Source: an uncultured Acetatifactor sp. (GTDB lineage: Bacteria > Bacillota > Clostridia > Lachnospirales > Lachnospiraceae). Taken from it: a DNA stretch of 20,977 nucleotides. Position numbers and translations under genes: made by a program. Below are positions 7,818 to 16,700 of this stretch, in pieces (the first letter of the stretch is position 1; each line of letters starts with the position of its first letter). The DNA lies in assembly GCA_934394515.1 (NCBI GenBank), contig CAKRRU010000033.1, forward strand, positions 1 to 20,977, in the 5' to 3' direction. Under the pieces are notes generated by a model that was not told the origin of the DNA, did no database searches, and was given only the letters and a program-made list of their open reading frames with translations.

Positions 7818-8744
7818 TTATTCTGCCTTCTTGCCTGCGGCTGCCTTGAAGGTCTCTGCCACGCTGGCAATGCCCTGCAGCTCTGCGGGCAGCAGGATGG
7901 TGGTGGCCTGGCCGTCAGCTACCTTTTCAAAAGCTTCCAGGCTCTTTAACTTCAGGACTGCGGCATCTGCGCCTGCTTCCTTCAGCATCTTGATACCGTC
8001 GGCGTTTGCCTGCTGTACCTTGAGGATTGCTTCCGCTTCACCTTCTGCCTCACGGATCATCTTCTCCTTCTCAGCTTCCGCACGAAGGATGGCTGCCTGC
8101 TTATCTGCCTCTGCGCGAAGGATTGCGGACTCCTTGGCACCTTCTGCCTCCAGGATCTTAGCCTTCTTCTCACCTTCTGCACGGGTAACGGCTTCACGTC
8201 TCTCACGCTCTGCCTTCATCTGCTTCTCCATGGCATTCTGGATCTCTGCGGGAGGGATGATGTTCTTCAGTTCGACACGGTTGACCTTGATGCCCCATGG
8301 ATCGGTGGCGATATCCAGTGCGGCACGCATCTTGGTATTGATGGTCTCACGGGATGTCAGCGTCTGATCCAGTTCCAGATCACCGATGATATTACGCAGG
8401 GTGGTGGCGGTCAGATTCTCAATAGCCATCATGGGATTCTCTACACCGTAGGTGAACAGCTTGGGATCCGTGATCTGGTAGAAGACTACGGTATCAATCC
8501 GCATGGTTACGTTATCTTTGGTGATTACGGGCTGGGGCGGGAAATCCGCTACCTGCTCTTTTAAATTGACTTTTCTGGCTACTCTGTCGATGAAAGGGAT
8601 CTTAAGATTGAATCCTACATTCCAGGTCGCCTGATAAGCACCCAGACGTTCAATGACGTATGCCTGTGCCTGGGGAACGATCTTGATACAAGATACAAAG
8701 ATCCACAGGATCAGAACCACTATAACTACTAATATTACTCCCAT
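7818..8744 (-). CDS. SPFH/Band 7 membrane scaffold protein (QmcA/slipin type)
   Basis: A membrane-anchored scaffold of the stomatin/prohibitin/flotillin/HflKC superfamily that forms large rings in the membrane and works with an NfeD partner. The 308 aa show one N-terminal membrane segment (about 2-20), an SPFH domain (about 22-190, with QAQAYVIERLGAYQ, RIDTVVFYQITDP and RNIIGDLELDQTLTSRE) and a long alanine/glutamate coiled coil (about 190-255) made of imperfect AEGxKxxAILxAEAxK repeats. The C-terminus ends in a short basic tail (AAAGKKAE). The ATG follows AGGAGG by 5 bases. It is directly downstream of nfeD, the usual pairing for this family, and is followed by a strong terminator. The cellular role is not settled. 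Confidence 0.92.
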   Translation of the reverse strand: MGVILVVIVVLILWIFVSCIKIVPQAQAYVIERLGAYQATWNVGFNLKIPFIDRVARKVNLKEQVADFPPQPVITKDNVTMRIDTVVFYQITDPKLFTYGVENPMMAIENLTATTLRNIIGDLELDQTLTSRETINTKMRAALDIATDPWGIKVNRVELKNIIPPAEIQNAMEKQMKAERERREAVTRAEGEKKAKILEAEGAKESAILRAEADKQAAILRAEAEKEKMIREAEGEAEAILKVQQANADGIKMLKEAGADAAVLKLKSLEAFEKVADGQATTILLPAELQGIASVAETFKAAAGKKAE

Positions 8745-8755
8745 TTTTCCTCCTT

Positions 8756-8907
8756 CTGCACACCTTTGTGTGCTACGCCGTTTTGTACGTTCGCACTGCG
8801 TTTTCTGCGCATCTCATTACTATTCTTTGCTCTGCACTGTCTTTCGCCGTGTCTGCACATTCACGCACGCTTACCCTCATGTATTGCGTCTTTCTGCTCA
8901 CTGCGCA
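8756..8907. repeat. Four CTGCRCA motifs at 48-49-bp spacing
   Basis: CTGCACA at 8756, CTGCGCA at 8805, CTGCACA at 8853 and CTGCGCA at 8901 (read TGYGCAG on the gene strand) fill the nfeD-SPFH gap at intervals of 49, 48 and 48 bp. The sequence between copies is only loosely alike, so this may be a decayed tandem repeat. A GCACAC-AAAG-GTGTGC hairpin lies at its SPFH end. Confidence 0.4.
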
Positions 8908-8919
8908 TTTTACATGATT

Positions 8920-9399
8920 TTAATTTTGCGACTCCGGTACTTCTTCCGTGACTTTCGACATCTGCGGATCTACCTTCACGATCAGCTTCACTCCGCTGAC
9001 TGCTACGATATCCACCACGGTTCCTGGCTGAAGATTTAATCCCTCTTCTTCCGTCCTGGCGCTCCATTCCTGGCCGCCTACCGTTACCTGTCCGATGCCT
9101 TGCAGGTTGTCGATCTCACTGATGACGATTGCCTGTCTGCCGATCATGCTTTCCACATTTGTTTTGACGCGGTCTTTGTTGAAATATTTGACTGCGACAG
9201 GTCTGGTGAAAAACAACAACAGCAGAGACACTGCAAAGAACAACAGGATCTGCAGCCAGATCGGTGCCTGCAATGCAGCTGCAATCACAGCCACAATCGC
9301 GCCTCCGGCAAACCAGATGGATGTAAGACCCAGTGTTGCGACCTCCACTCCGATTGATACGATCAGTACCACAAGCCACAAGGTTACCATTTCACTCAT
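8920..9399 (-). CDS. NfeD-family membrane protein (short form)
   Basis: Partner of SPFH proteins, thought to help assemble or localise the scaffold. The 159 aa contain three likely membrane segments (about 5-22, 25-43, 47-65) and a cytoplasmic OB-fold-like NfeD domain (about 85-143) with the family pattern GIGQVTVGGQEWSAR and PGTVVDIVAVSGVKLIV. It lacks the ClpP-like protease domain of long NfeD proteins. AAAGGAG lies 8 bases before the ATG. The 175-bp gap to the SPFH gene is long for a pair and holds four copies of a short repeated motif, but no terminator, so cotranscription is still likely. Confidence 0.9.
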   Translation of the reverse strand: MSEMVTLWLVVLIVSIGVEVATLGLTSIWFAGGAIVAVIAAALQAPIWLQILLFFAVSLLLLFFTRPVAVKYFNKDRVKTNVESMIGRQAIVISEIDNLQGIGQVTVGGQEWSARTEEEGLNLQPGTVVDIVAVSGVKLIVKVDPQMSKVTEEVPESQN

Positions 9400-9416
9400 G
9401 TAATCACTCCTTTGGT

Positions 9417-9444
9417 TTTGTAGTTGTTTCCAGTGTACTACAAA
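9417..9444. promoter_or_regulatory. Possible operator over the nfeD promoter
   Basis: Perfect 8-bp inverted repeat TTTGTAGT-N12-ACTACAAA centred near the predicted transcription start. It overlaps the -10 element, a position where a repressor would block initiation. The cognate regulator is not identified. Confidence 0.45.
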
Positions 9445-9460
9445 TCATACGGGGTAGCAA
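9432..9460 (-). promoter_or_regulatory. Probable sigma-A promoter for nfeD-SPFH
   Basis: TTGCTA (9455-9460), 17-bp spacer, TACACT (9432-9437). Each hexamer matches the consensus at four of six positions. Predicted start near 9425, about 25 nt before the nfeD ATG. Confidence 0.6.
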
Positions 9461-9539
9461 CTGAATTTGCTGCACGATACCACATTCTATTGTGCGGCCA
9501 CGGCACTTTCGCTTTTCGACTCCGGACGGCCGGGCAGGC

Positions 9540-9569
9540 AAAAGGCGGTGCCACAATCATGGCACCGCC
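9540..9569 (-). terminator. Intrinsic terminator after the cell wall hydrolase gene
   Basis: A perfect 10-bp GC-rich stem, GGCGGTGCCA with TGGCACCGCC, closes on a 6-nt loop and is followed by TTTTG on the minus strand. It lies 28 bp beyond the hydrolase stop and separates that gene from nfeD. Confidence 0.92.
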
Positions 9570-9597
9570 GCTTTTATCTGCTCTGTTCGTTTATCTC

Positions 9598-10698
9598 TTA
9601 GTAGAACACGTGATTACCGATCACCAGACCATCACGACCATTGTTACGTCTGAAGTGTGTCATATCTCCTACGTTGGACACGCCGGAAATAGCCTCTTCG
9701 GCAGCTTTCACACAACTGGAATTGATCCGTCCGGATTCATACACAGTGTTTACCTTGCCGTTCAATGCCGGAGTAAACTGTCCGGATGCATAGATAACTC
9801 CGTGGATACTGTTGGGATATGCTCCGCTGCGTACACGGTTCATAACTACAGAAGCTACCGCGAGCTGACCTTCATAGCTCTCGCATCCTGCTTCACACTG
9901 AACCAGTGCTGCCAGCAGCTGCGTCGTGTCCGCATCGGTAGTGTATTCGCCATAGTTCACATGACGCTTGGCTTCACGTTCCGCTGCTTCTCTCGCCTTG
10001 ATCTCCTCCAGGGTCTCACCGGTATCGATCTGGAAATCCAAAGTTACATATTCCGCAGACACATAACCGTCTGCTCCTTCATAGTCAATGCAGACCCATT
10101 CGGGATTACTGCTGTCCACAACATCGACGATATCTCCCTTGGGGAGAAGTCCCAGAATACCGGCTTCCTGATCCGCCTCTGTTCTCACCCGGAGTGTCTC
10201 GGTATCGATCTGGGCGATCATTCTGCCCACATCATTTGCCAGTGCTTTTGCATCGTCACCGAATAAAAGATATTCATCTTTTGCCCAGCCGATCAGCGTA
10301 CCGGACTGGAGCTTGGTCCAGCCGTCCTTACGCTCTAAGATCGTACCGCCACAATCCTTGTAAAGCTTACCGACCTTGGATGCTTCCTCACCGGCATCGC
10401 TTCGTACATTCACGGCATCCCTTACGTTCGCCATGACCAGGTTGGAACTGATCTCTTCCTCCGAAGGGAAGGTAAGATTCAATTCCTTCACCGTGGCATT
10501 GATCACCTCGGTACTGTTCTTAGAACCGGGATCTAAGATAGATGCGACCCCGCCGTTCAGATCATTCACATAATTTTTCGTATTGCCCGCCTGCGCGGTC
10601 ATGCTCATCTGCATGCTCAGGAAGAAAGAACAGAGCAGTCCTACGCATACAACGAGCATTTTTCTGCTTTTTGTCATCTTGATACACGCCTTTCCCAC
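9598..10698 (-). CDS. Secreted SleB-type cell wall hydrolase with two SH3 domains
   Basis: Exported enzyme predicted to cut peptidoglycan; SleB-family domains act as lytic transglycosylases on spore cortex or vegetative wall. The N-terminus is a signal peptide (basic KSRK, hydrophobic core, likely cleavage after AQA at 35-37). Two bacterial SH3 domains follow (about 90-146 and 166-220), then a charged helical linker (KAREAAEREAKR) and the hydrolase domain (about 255-366) with QCEAGCESYEGQLAVASVV, where Glu269 is the likely catalytic acid, and a C-terminal HFRRN...GNHVFY block. The frame opens at GTG 10698 with AGAGG upstream; an ATG at 10677 gives an equally good signal peptide and has its own AAAGG site. 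Nothing in the neighbourhood shows a sporulation role, so germination versus growth function is open. Confidence 0.9.
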   Translation of the reverse strand: MGKACIKMTKSRKMLVVCVGLLCSFFLSMQMSMTAQAGNTKNYVNDLNGGVASILDPGSKNSTEVINATVKELNLTFPSEEEISSNLVMANVRDAVNVRSDAGEEASKVGKLYKDCGGTILERKDGWTKLQSGTLIGWAKDEYLLFGDDAKALANDVGRMIAQIDTETLRVRTEADQEAGILGLLPKGDIVDVVDSSNPEWVCIDYEGADGYVSAEYVTLDFQIDTGETLEEIKAREAAEREAKRHVNYGEYTTDADTTQLLAALVQCEAGCESYEGQLAVASVVMNRVRSGAYPNSIHGVIYASGQFTPALNGKVNTVYESGRINSSCVKAAEEAISGVSNVGDMTHFRRNNGRDGLVIGNHVFY

Positions 10699-10815
10699 AG
10701 GAAGTTTCCTCTCAGGGTAGATATACCTGCGGTTTCCATCAGTGAATAGTATATGCTTTAATTATTAAGATTTTCACCGATTTATTACATAAATATTAAA
10801 TTTGTTACGCGGAAT

Positions 10816-10844
10816 ATCATATCAGATGACAATTTTTTTGTCAA
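10816..10844 (-). promoter_or_regulatory. Sigma-A promoter for the cell wall hydrolase gene
   Basis: TTGACA (10839-10844), 17-bp spacer, TATGAT (10816-10821): eleven of twelve consensus positions. The inverted repeat TGACAA-N5-TTGTCA (10827-10843) overlaps the -35 element. The predicted start near 10809 leaves a leader of about 110-130 nt with no recognised riboswitch. Confidence 0.85.
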
Positions 10845-10865
10845 GTTTTGGATTTGGGGCGTATA

Positions 10866-11663
10866 TTACATACTTTTTGATTTATCTATGCATGCTTCCA
10901 TTGCATCCATAACTGCCGCCCGCATCCCCTTTTCCTCCAGGACTTTGACTGCCTGGATCGTGGTTCCTCCGGGAGAACATACCATATCCTTCAATTCTCC
11001 GGGATGTTTTCCGGTCTCCAGGACCATTTTGGCACTTCCCAGGACAGACTGGGCAGCAAATTCATAAGCCTGTTTTCTGGGCATTCCGGCTGCTACCGCT
11101 TCATCTGCCATGGCTTCAATGAACATAAACACATAAGCGGGAGAGCTTCCGCTGACTCCGACGACCACATCCATCAGCCGTTCCGGCACTACGCTGGCAA
11201 TACCAAAGGAACGAAGCAGGGTCAGCACTTTCTCCAACTCCTCTTCCGTTACATTTTCCCCGGCGCATACTCCGGTACAGCCCTCCAGTACCAGAGCCGG
11301 TGTATTCGGCATACAGCGGATCAGCTTCAGTTCCGGTCTGCCGAAGGCTGATCTCAGATAATCAAGATTACGTCCGGCAGCAATGCTGACGACCAGTGTA
11401 TGAGCATCCACGATATCTTTGATCTGTGCAATAACTTCCGGGAAAAAGATCGGCTTTACCGCCAGGAACAAAATATCTGCCTGCGCTGCCACCATTTTAT
11501 TATCTGTCGATGTGTTAATGTTAAATTTTGTTTTAACTTTCTCTGCTGTTGCTTCTGTTTTGGCGGAACCGATGATGTCTACGGGGGCTGCAATTTTCTT
11601 TTGCAGCATTCCACCGATCATTGCTGTGGCCATATTTCCCAATCCGATGAATCCAATCTTCAT
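10866..11663 (-). CDS. proC: Pyrroline-5-carboxylate reductase
   Basis: Last step of proline synthesis: NAD(P)H-dependent reduction of pyrroline-5-carboxylate to proline. The 265 aa begin with a Rossmann fold (MKIGFIGLGNMATAMI), followed by FLAVKP (about 65-70), CMPNTPALV, and the C-terminal dimer and active-site motifs GSSPAYVFMFIEAMADEAV and VCSPGGTTIQAV. The start has a strong AGGAGG at 11674-11679, 10 bases before the ATG. It lies 77 bp downstream of the trmH-like gene in the same direction. No T-run terminator follows; the next gene has its own promoter 22 bp beyond the proC stop. Confidence 0.96.
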   Translation of the reverse strand: MKIGFIGLGNMATAMIGGMLQKKIAAPVDIIGSAKTEATAEKVKTKFNINTSTDNKMVAAQADILFLAVKPIFFPEVIAQIKDIVDAHTLVVSIAAGRNLDYLRSAFGRPELKLIRCMPNTPALVLEGCTGVCAGENVTEEELEKVLTLLRSFGIASVVPERLMDVVVGVSGSSPAYVFMFIEAMADEAVAAGMPRKQAYEFAAQSVLGSAKMVLETGKHPGELKDMVCSPGGTTIQAVKVLEEKGMRAAVMDAMEACIDKSKSM

Positions 11664-11740
11664 ACTTTTTCATCCTCCTGCTTTTTCTGTTTCTTCTATA
11701 TTATTAATAGTTCCGGGTCGTGTCACATTCAGCTTTCTGA

Positions 11741-12550
11741 TTATGCCTGTATCCCTCTCTGCCGGTGGGCTTCATACATCAGTAACGCCGCAGCAATGGA
11801 AGCGTTCAGGGATTCTACCCTGCCCTCCATGGGGATCTTGAGATATTGTCCCGCCAGATCCGAGATCTCCTTTGACAACCCGTTTCCCTCGTTGCCGATC
11901 AGGAAGGCAGTCGGTTCCCGGAAAGAAAATGAATCATAGTACTTCTGTCCTTTTAAATGCGCCGCATAGGTATGAATCCCTTTCTCATGCATTTTGGTAA
12001 GTACCAAAGACAGATCCGGCACATAGACAAAAGGAACCCGGAAAATGGATCCCATCGTAGCTCTTATAGTCTTGGGATTGAAGATATCAACGGTCCGGTC
12101 GTTCATAATAACGCCCGTTATCCCTGCACCTTCCCCTGTTCGTATCATGGTTCCCAGATTTCCGGGATCCTGTAGGTTCTCCAGTATCAGGAATAGAGGA
12201 TCCGGCTGTTCTAACAGCTGTTCCGGATCGTAGGACGGCTGCTCCAGTACTGTAAGAATCCCCTGCGGGGTCTGGGTATCTGCCATTTTCGCAAAGACTT
12301 CAGGCGACACAGTCTCATAACCGGTCTGCTGCAACTTATCCCAGAATGCGGCATCTTTGTTTTGCGCATTCTGTTTTATCTTCTGTTCCAGTTCTTCCGT
12401 CAGGTAGACTTCTCTCACACTTTTTACCGGAGCCTCTTCACACATCCTGACACCTTCCGCCAGAAATACGTGATCCTTACGGCGCTCCTTTGCTTTTGTC
12501 TGCCACTGGACGACCTGTTTCACTTTTGCGTTGTTGTTGCTTGTGATCAT
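11741..12550 (-). CDS. TrmH/SpoU-family RNA 2'-O-methyltransferase
   Basis: SAM-dependent ribose methyltransferase of the SPOUT class, most like enzymes acting on 23S rRNA (RlmB/TsnR group). The 269 aa have an N-terminal substrate-binding domain (about 1-90) and a knotted catalytic domain with the three family motifs: ILENLQDPGNLGTMIRT, FLIGNEGNGLSKEI and PMEGRVESLNASIAAALLMYE, the last forming the SAM-binding trefoil knot. The frame extends 22 codons further upstream (to 12616), but the ATG at 12550 is preferred: it has GGGAG about 10 bases upstream and begins with the usual ITSNNNAKVK segment, and the longer start would leave almost no leader from the promoter. The exact target nucleotide cannot be told from sequence. 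Confidence 0.9.
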   Translation of the reverse strand: MITSNNNAKVKQVVQWQTKAKERRKDHVFLAEGVRMCEEAPVKSVREVYLTEELEQKIKQNAQNKDAAFWDKLQQTGYETVSPEVFAKMADTQTPQGILTVLEQPSYDPEQLLEQPDPLFLILENLQDPGNLGTMIRTGEGAGITGVIMNDRTVDIFNPKTIRATMGSIFRVPFVYVPDLSLVLTKMHEKGIHTYAAHLKGQKYYDSFSFREPTAFLIGNEGNGLSKEISDLAGQYLKIPMEGRVESLNASIAAALLMYEAHRQRGIQA

Positions 12551-12616
12551 ATCCTTTTGCTCCCTGATAACTATATAACCGGAATACGGTCTTTCATGAA
12601 TACGCTGTTTTATCAC

Positions 12617-12645
12617 ATTATAAACAACAAGGCGCTTCCACGCAA
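12617..12645 (-). promoter_or_regulatory. Promoter for trmH-like gene and proC, overlapping a terminator
   Basis: TATAAT (12617-12622) with TTGCGT (12640-12645) 17 bp upstream. The -35 hexamer lies in the loop region and the spacer in the 3' arm of the pfkA terminator hairpin. The predicted start near 12610 is about 60 nt before the chosen ATG. Confidence 0.6.
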
Positions 12646-12659
12646 TGGGGAAACGCCTT
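12620..12659 (-). terminator. Intrinsic terminator after pfkA
   Basis: AAGGCGTTTCC pairs with GGAAGCGCCTT over 11 bp (one G-T pair), with a 9-nt loop and TTGTTGTTT after it on the minus strand. It lies 22 bp after the pfkA stop. Confidence 0.88.
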
Positions 12660-12680
12660 TGTGTTCTGAACTGTTAAAAA

Positions 12681-13655
12681 TTAAATGGACAACAGATGAG
12701 ATACCTCGAACTGGTACTCGTTGATACCCTTCTCCATCTGCAGTGCATCTTCGATATCGAAATCGATGAACTCACCGTGCTGGTAGCCTACGACACGATT
12801 TGTCTTTCCTTCCAGCATGATATCTACTGCATAAGCACCCATGATAGATGCATAGTAACGATCCTTCGCGGTAGGACTGCCGCCACGCTGCATGTAACCC
12901 AGGATAGTTGCACGGGTCTCAATGCCGGTAGCTGCCTCGATACGACGGGCCATGGAAGTGGAATGTCCGATGCCCTCTGCATTGATGATGATATGATGGG
13001 TCTTACCGTGCTTACGGTTGGTAATGATATTATTGATAATATTCTGTTCGTTGTAATCGTACTTCTCAGGAAGCAGGATATCTTCCGCACCATTGGCAAT
13101 ACCGCACCACAGAGCGATATATCCGGCATTTCTTCCCATTACCTCAATGATACTGCATCTCTCATGAGAGGAAGAGGTATCCTTAACCTTATCGATTGCC
13201 TGCATTGCTGTGTTGACTGCGGTATCGAAACCGATCGTATATTCAGTACATGCAATATCCAGATCAATGGTTCCGGGAAGGCCGATCGTATTGATGCCCA
13301 GTCTGGAAAGTGCCTGTGCACCACGGTAGGAACCGTCACCGCCGATGACAACGATACCGTCGATACCGTGCTTTTTACAAATCTCAGCTCCCTTCTTCTG
13401 GCCTTCTGCCTCTTTGAATTCGAGACAACGTGCGGTTCCTAAGATCGTACCGCCGCGCTGGATGATATCGGATACATCCTTGGCCTGCATATCTATGATC
13501 TCTTCATTCAAAAGACCCTGATAACCCTTTTTGATTCCTTTAACCTTCAGTCCTCTTGCAATGGCTGTACGAACAACTGCACGAATTGCAGCATTCATTC
13601 CCGGTGCATCACCGCCGCTGGTCAATACGCCGATTGTCTTAATCTCTTTTGCCAT
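12681..13655 (-). CDS. pfkA: ATP-dependent 6-phosphofructokinase
   Basis: Phosphorylates fructose 6-phosphate to the 1,6-bisphosphate, the committed step of glycolysis. The 324 aa match the bacterial PfkA length. Motifs are TSGGDAPGMNAAIR (12-25), GGDGSYRGA (105-113) and PGTIDLD (127-133), with the catalytic Asp131, then MGRNAGY (173-179). Gly residues in GGDGS and PGTID, where PPi-dependent enzymes carry Asp and Lys, point to ATP as donor. The Asn of the common TIDND motif is Leu here, which leaves both aspartates in place. The ATG has AGGAGGT 7 bases upstream. It follows dnaE by 55 bp with no terminator between, so it is probably read from the dnaE transcript. Confidence 0.96.
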   Translation of the reverse strand: MAKEIKTIGVLTSGGDAPGMNAAIRAVVRTAIARGLKVKGIKKGYQGLLNEEIIDMQAKDVSDIIQRGGTILGTARCLEFKEAEGQKKGAEICKKHGIDGIVVIGGDGSYRGAQALSRLGINTIGLPGTIDLDIACTEYTIGFDTAVNTAMQAIDKVKDTSSSHERCSIIEVMGRNAGYIALWCGIANGAEDILLPEKYDYNEQNIINNIITNRKHGKTHHIIINAEGIGHSTSMARRIEAATGIETRATILGYMQRGGSPTAKDRYYASIMGAYAVDIMLEGKTNRVVGYQHGEFIDFDIEDALQMEKGINEYQFEVSHLLSI

Positions 13656-13710
13656 GACTGTTACCTCCTAAGTAAACGAACGAATAGTTTTCTCTTCTCG
13701 ATTCTTTATT

Positions 13711-16700
13711 TTAATCTATTTTTGAGCGGTTTTCAATAGGTTTCGTTATAAATTTAACATTTTCTTTTCCAAACAGCAATGTAAGCTTTTCCATTAATGC
13801 CCCGTCGGCTTTTACCCGGAGATTTTGGGGCAGGATCTTAATATTTTTAATGTCCCGCAGATAGATCACCACATCGTCATCCCCGTCGGAATCCGCAATG
13901 GCCCGCAGCAGCTCCTGCTCTCTGGTCTTATAGGCCTCCATATTGGGGAACTGGATCCAGGCTCCCGCCGGCATGCCTTTTTTCTGAGGGGTTCCATTTG
14001 CCTGTGTACGCTGCCCAGACTGCATTTGTCCTGCTGCCTGACCGGTCTGTCCCACCGACATACTGCTGCTGTTCATACCGTCATTTTGGTATTGTCCGTA
14101 GCCGTTCCCGGCATTCCGGTATCCACCGGCACCGCCATTTCCACTTCCGTTTCCGTAGGATCCGCCGCGGCTGCTGCCGCCCCGGCCTCCGTAATTTCTG
14201 GGGAACAGGGGCTGGTTCGCCGCTCTCGCAGCCTGCGCATCCTCGAAACTGATGATCTGGTCGCAGATCAGCTTGCCGTCCTTGTCTTCTTCCAGGGATA
14301 CTCTGCCCCGGATAAACACCTTCGCATCCTCCACAAGCAAGGTGCTGTAGCGCTCGTACACCTGTGGAAATACCACGACTTCCACATTACCGATCAGATC
14401 CTCCACATTCAAAAATGCCATGATCTTGTCATTCTTGGTGTATTTTACTGTCTTGTCCGCGATCAATCCTCCGATGACTGCATTGGCCTGGTCCCTGACT
14501 AACTGCACCTCTCCGGTCTCTTCATCCAGGGCAAAATCCCCGGCAGTATTGCTGATGCAGTTCTGCCACAGCTCCTGATATTCCTCCAGGGGATGACCGC
14601 TGACGTAGACACCCAGCACCTCTTTTTCGAAGCCCAGCAGCATCTCCTTATTGTATTCGCCCACATCCGGCATCCGGATATCGAATTCTTCCTTATCCTC
14701 TTCCCCTGCAATGTCAAACAGGGAGATCTGTCCGGCCAGATTGTTCTTTTTATCATGGGCAATATGGTCCGCGATCTGCACATAGACACTCATGAACTGT
14801 TTTCTCGTACCGCCCAGACCATCCAGAGCTCCTGCTTTGATCAGGTTCTCAATAGCCCGCTTATTCATCTCTTTTTTATCGGACATGCGGGTAATAAAGT
14901 CCTTCAGATTCGTGAAAGGGCCTCTTTCCTTACGCTCCTGTACCAGGCTGTCAATGATGGGACGTCCCACACTCTTGATGGCCGTCAGGGCATAACGGAT
15001 CTTGCCATCCGATACGGAGAATCCGGCTTCTCCCGCATTCACATCCGGAGGCAGAATGGCAATATCCATGTTCCGGCAATTCAAAATATATTCGGATACC
15101 TTTTTCGGGTTATCGATGACGGAAGTCATCAACGCCGCCATGAATTCTACGGGATAATAGTATTTCAAATACGCTGTCTGGTAAGCCACCACTGCATAAC
15201 ATGCCGCATGGGACTTGTTGAACGCATATTTGGCGAAATCCATCATCATATCGTAGATCTGTCCGGCTGTCTGCTCGTCAATGCCGTTGGCAATACAGCC
15301 GGGGACATTTTCCTCCGGGTTGCCGTAGATGAAGTTGGCCCGCTCTTTTTCCATGACGGACTGTTTCTTCTTACTCATGGCACGGCGCACCAGATCGCTT
15401 CGTCCCAGTGTATAGCCCGCCAGATCACGAACGATCTGCATTACCTGTTCCTGATATACAATACAGCCGTAGGTGGGCTTTAAGATCGGCTCCAGCTGGG
15501 GACAGGCATAAGTTACCGCATCCGGATGATTTTTACCCTGAATATACTTCGGGATAAAATCCATAGGACCTGGACGATACAGGGAAATACCAGCCACCAC
15601 ATCTTCCAGATTCTGGGGACGCAATTCCTTCATGAAGCTCTTCATCCCGGCACTTTCCAGCTGGAACACACCTTCCGTTCTGCCGGTGCCGATGGAAGCC
15701 AGTACTTTCGGATCGTTATAGTCAATGGCATCCACATCTATGTGTCTGCCGGTGGTATTCTCAATAAATTTTACCGCATCATGGATCACAGTCAGTGTAC
15801 GCAGCCCCAGGAAATCCATTTTCAGCAGTCCCAGTTCTTCCAATGTCGTCATGGTAAACTGGGTGACGATGGAACCGTCGGAGCCTCTGGACAGCGGCAC
15901 GAATTCATCCGCCGACTTCTGACAGATGACCACGCCCGCCGCATGCATGGAGGTATGTCTGGGCAGTCCTTCCAGACGCTTACACATATCGATCAGATGA
16001 TGCACCTGCTCATCCTCCTGATAAAGCTTTCGGAATTCCGGGTTCATTTCCAGCGCTTTGCTCAGGGTGATGTTCAGTTCATTGGGCACCATCTTGGCAA
16101 TGGAATCCACGAACGCATAGGGCAGATCCATAACACGTCCCACATCACGGATGACACCCTTGGCTGCCAGGGTACCGAACGTAACGATCTGCACCACCTT
16201 GTCGTTGCCGTATTTTCTGCCCACATAATCGATGACTTCCTGTCTCCGTTCGAAACAGAAGTCCACATCAATATCGGGCATGGACACACGTTCCGGATTC
16301 AGGAAACGTTCAAACAGCAGATTATAATGAATGGGATCAATGTTGGTGATCTTCAGGCAATATGCCACGATACTTCCCGCAGCGGAACCTCGTCCCGGTC
16401 CCACCGGAATCCCGTGCTCTTTCGCATAGTTGATGAAATCCCATACGATCAGGAAATAGTCCACATATCCCATTCTGCGGATGACACCCAGCTCGTAATC
16501 CAGACGTTCCCGCAGGGTCTGTCCGGTCTCCCCGGCAGGCTGGTCACCGTCACCGTAACGCTCTGCCAGTCCGTCATCGCAGAGCTTATTCAGGTAGCTC
16601 CAGGAATCGTACCCCTCCGGCACATCGTATTTCGGCAGCTTCGTCACGCCAAACTCTATCTCCACATTACAACGGTCTGCAATCCTCTGGGTATTCTCCA

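Noticed and set aside
9424..10266. Plus-strand open frame of 280 codons opposite the cell wall hydrolase
   Set aside because: It runs across the hydrolase terminator and promoterless DNA; the minus strand has a signal peptide, SH3 domains and a catalytic domain.
10699..10815. c-di-AMP (ydaO) riboswitch in the leader of the SH3-containing wall hydrolase
   Set aside because: The conserved core segments of that riboswitch are not present and the leader of ~110-130 nt is short for it.
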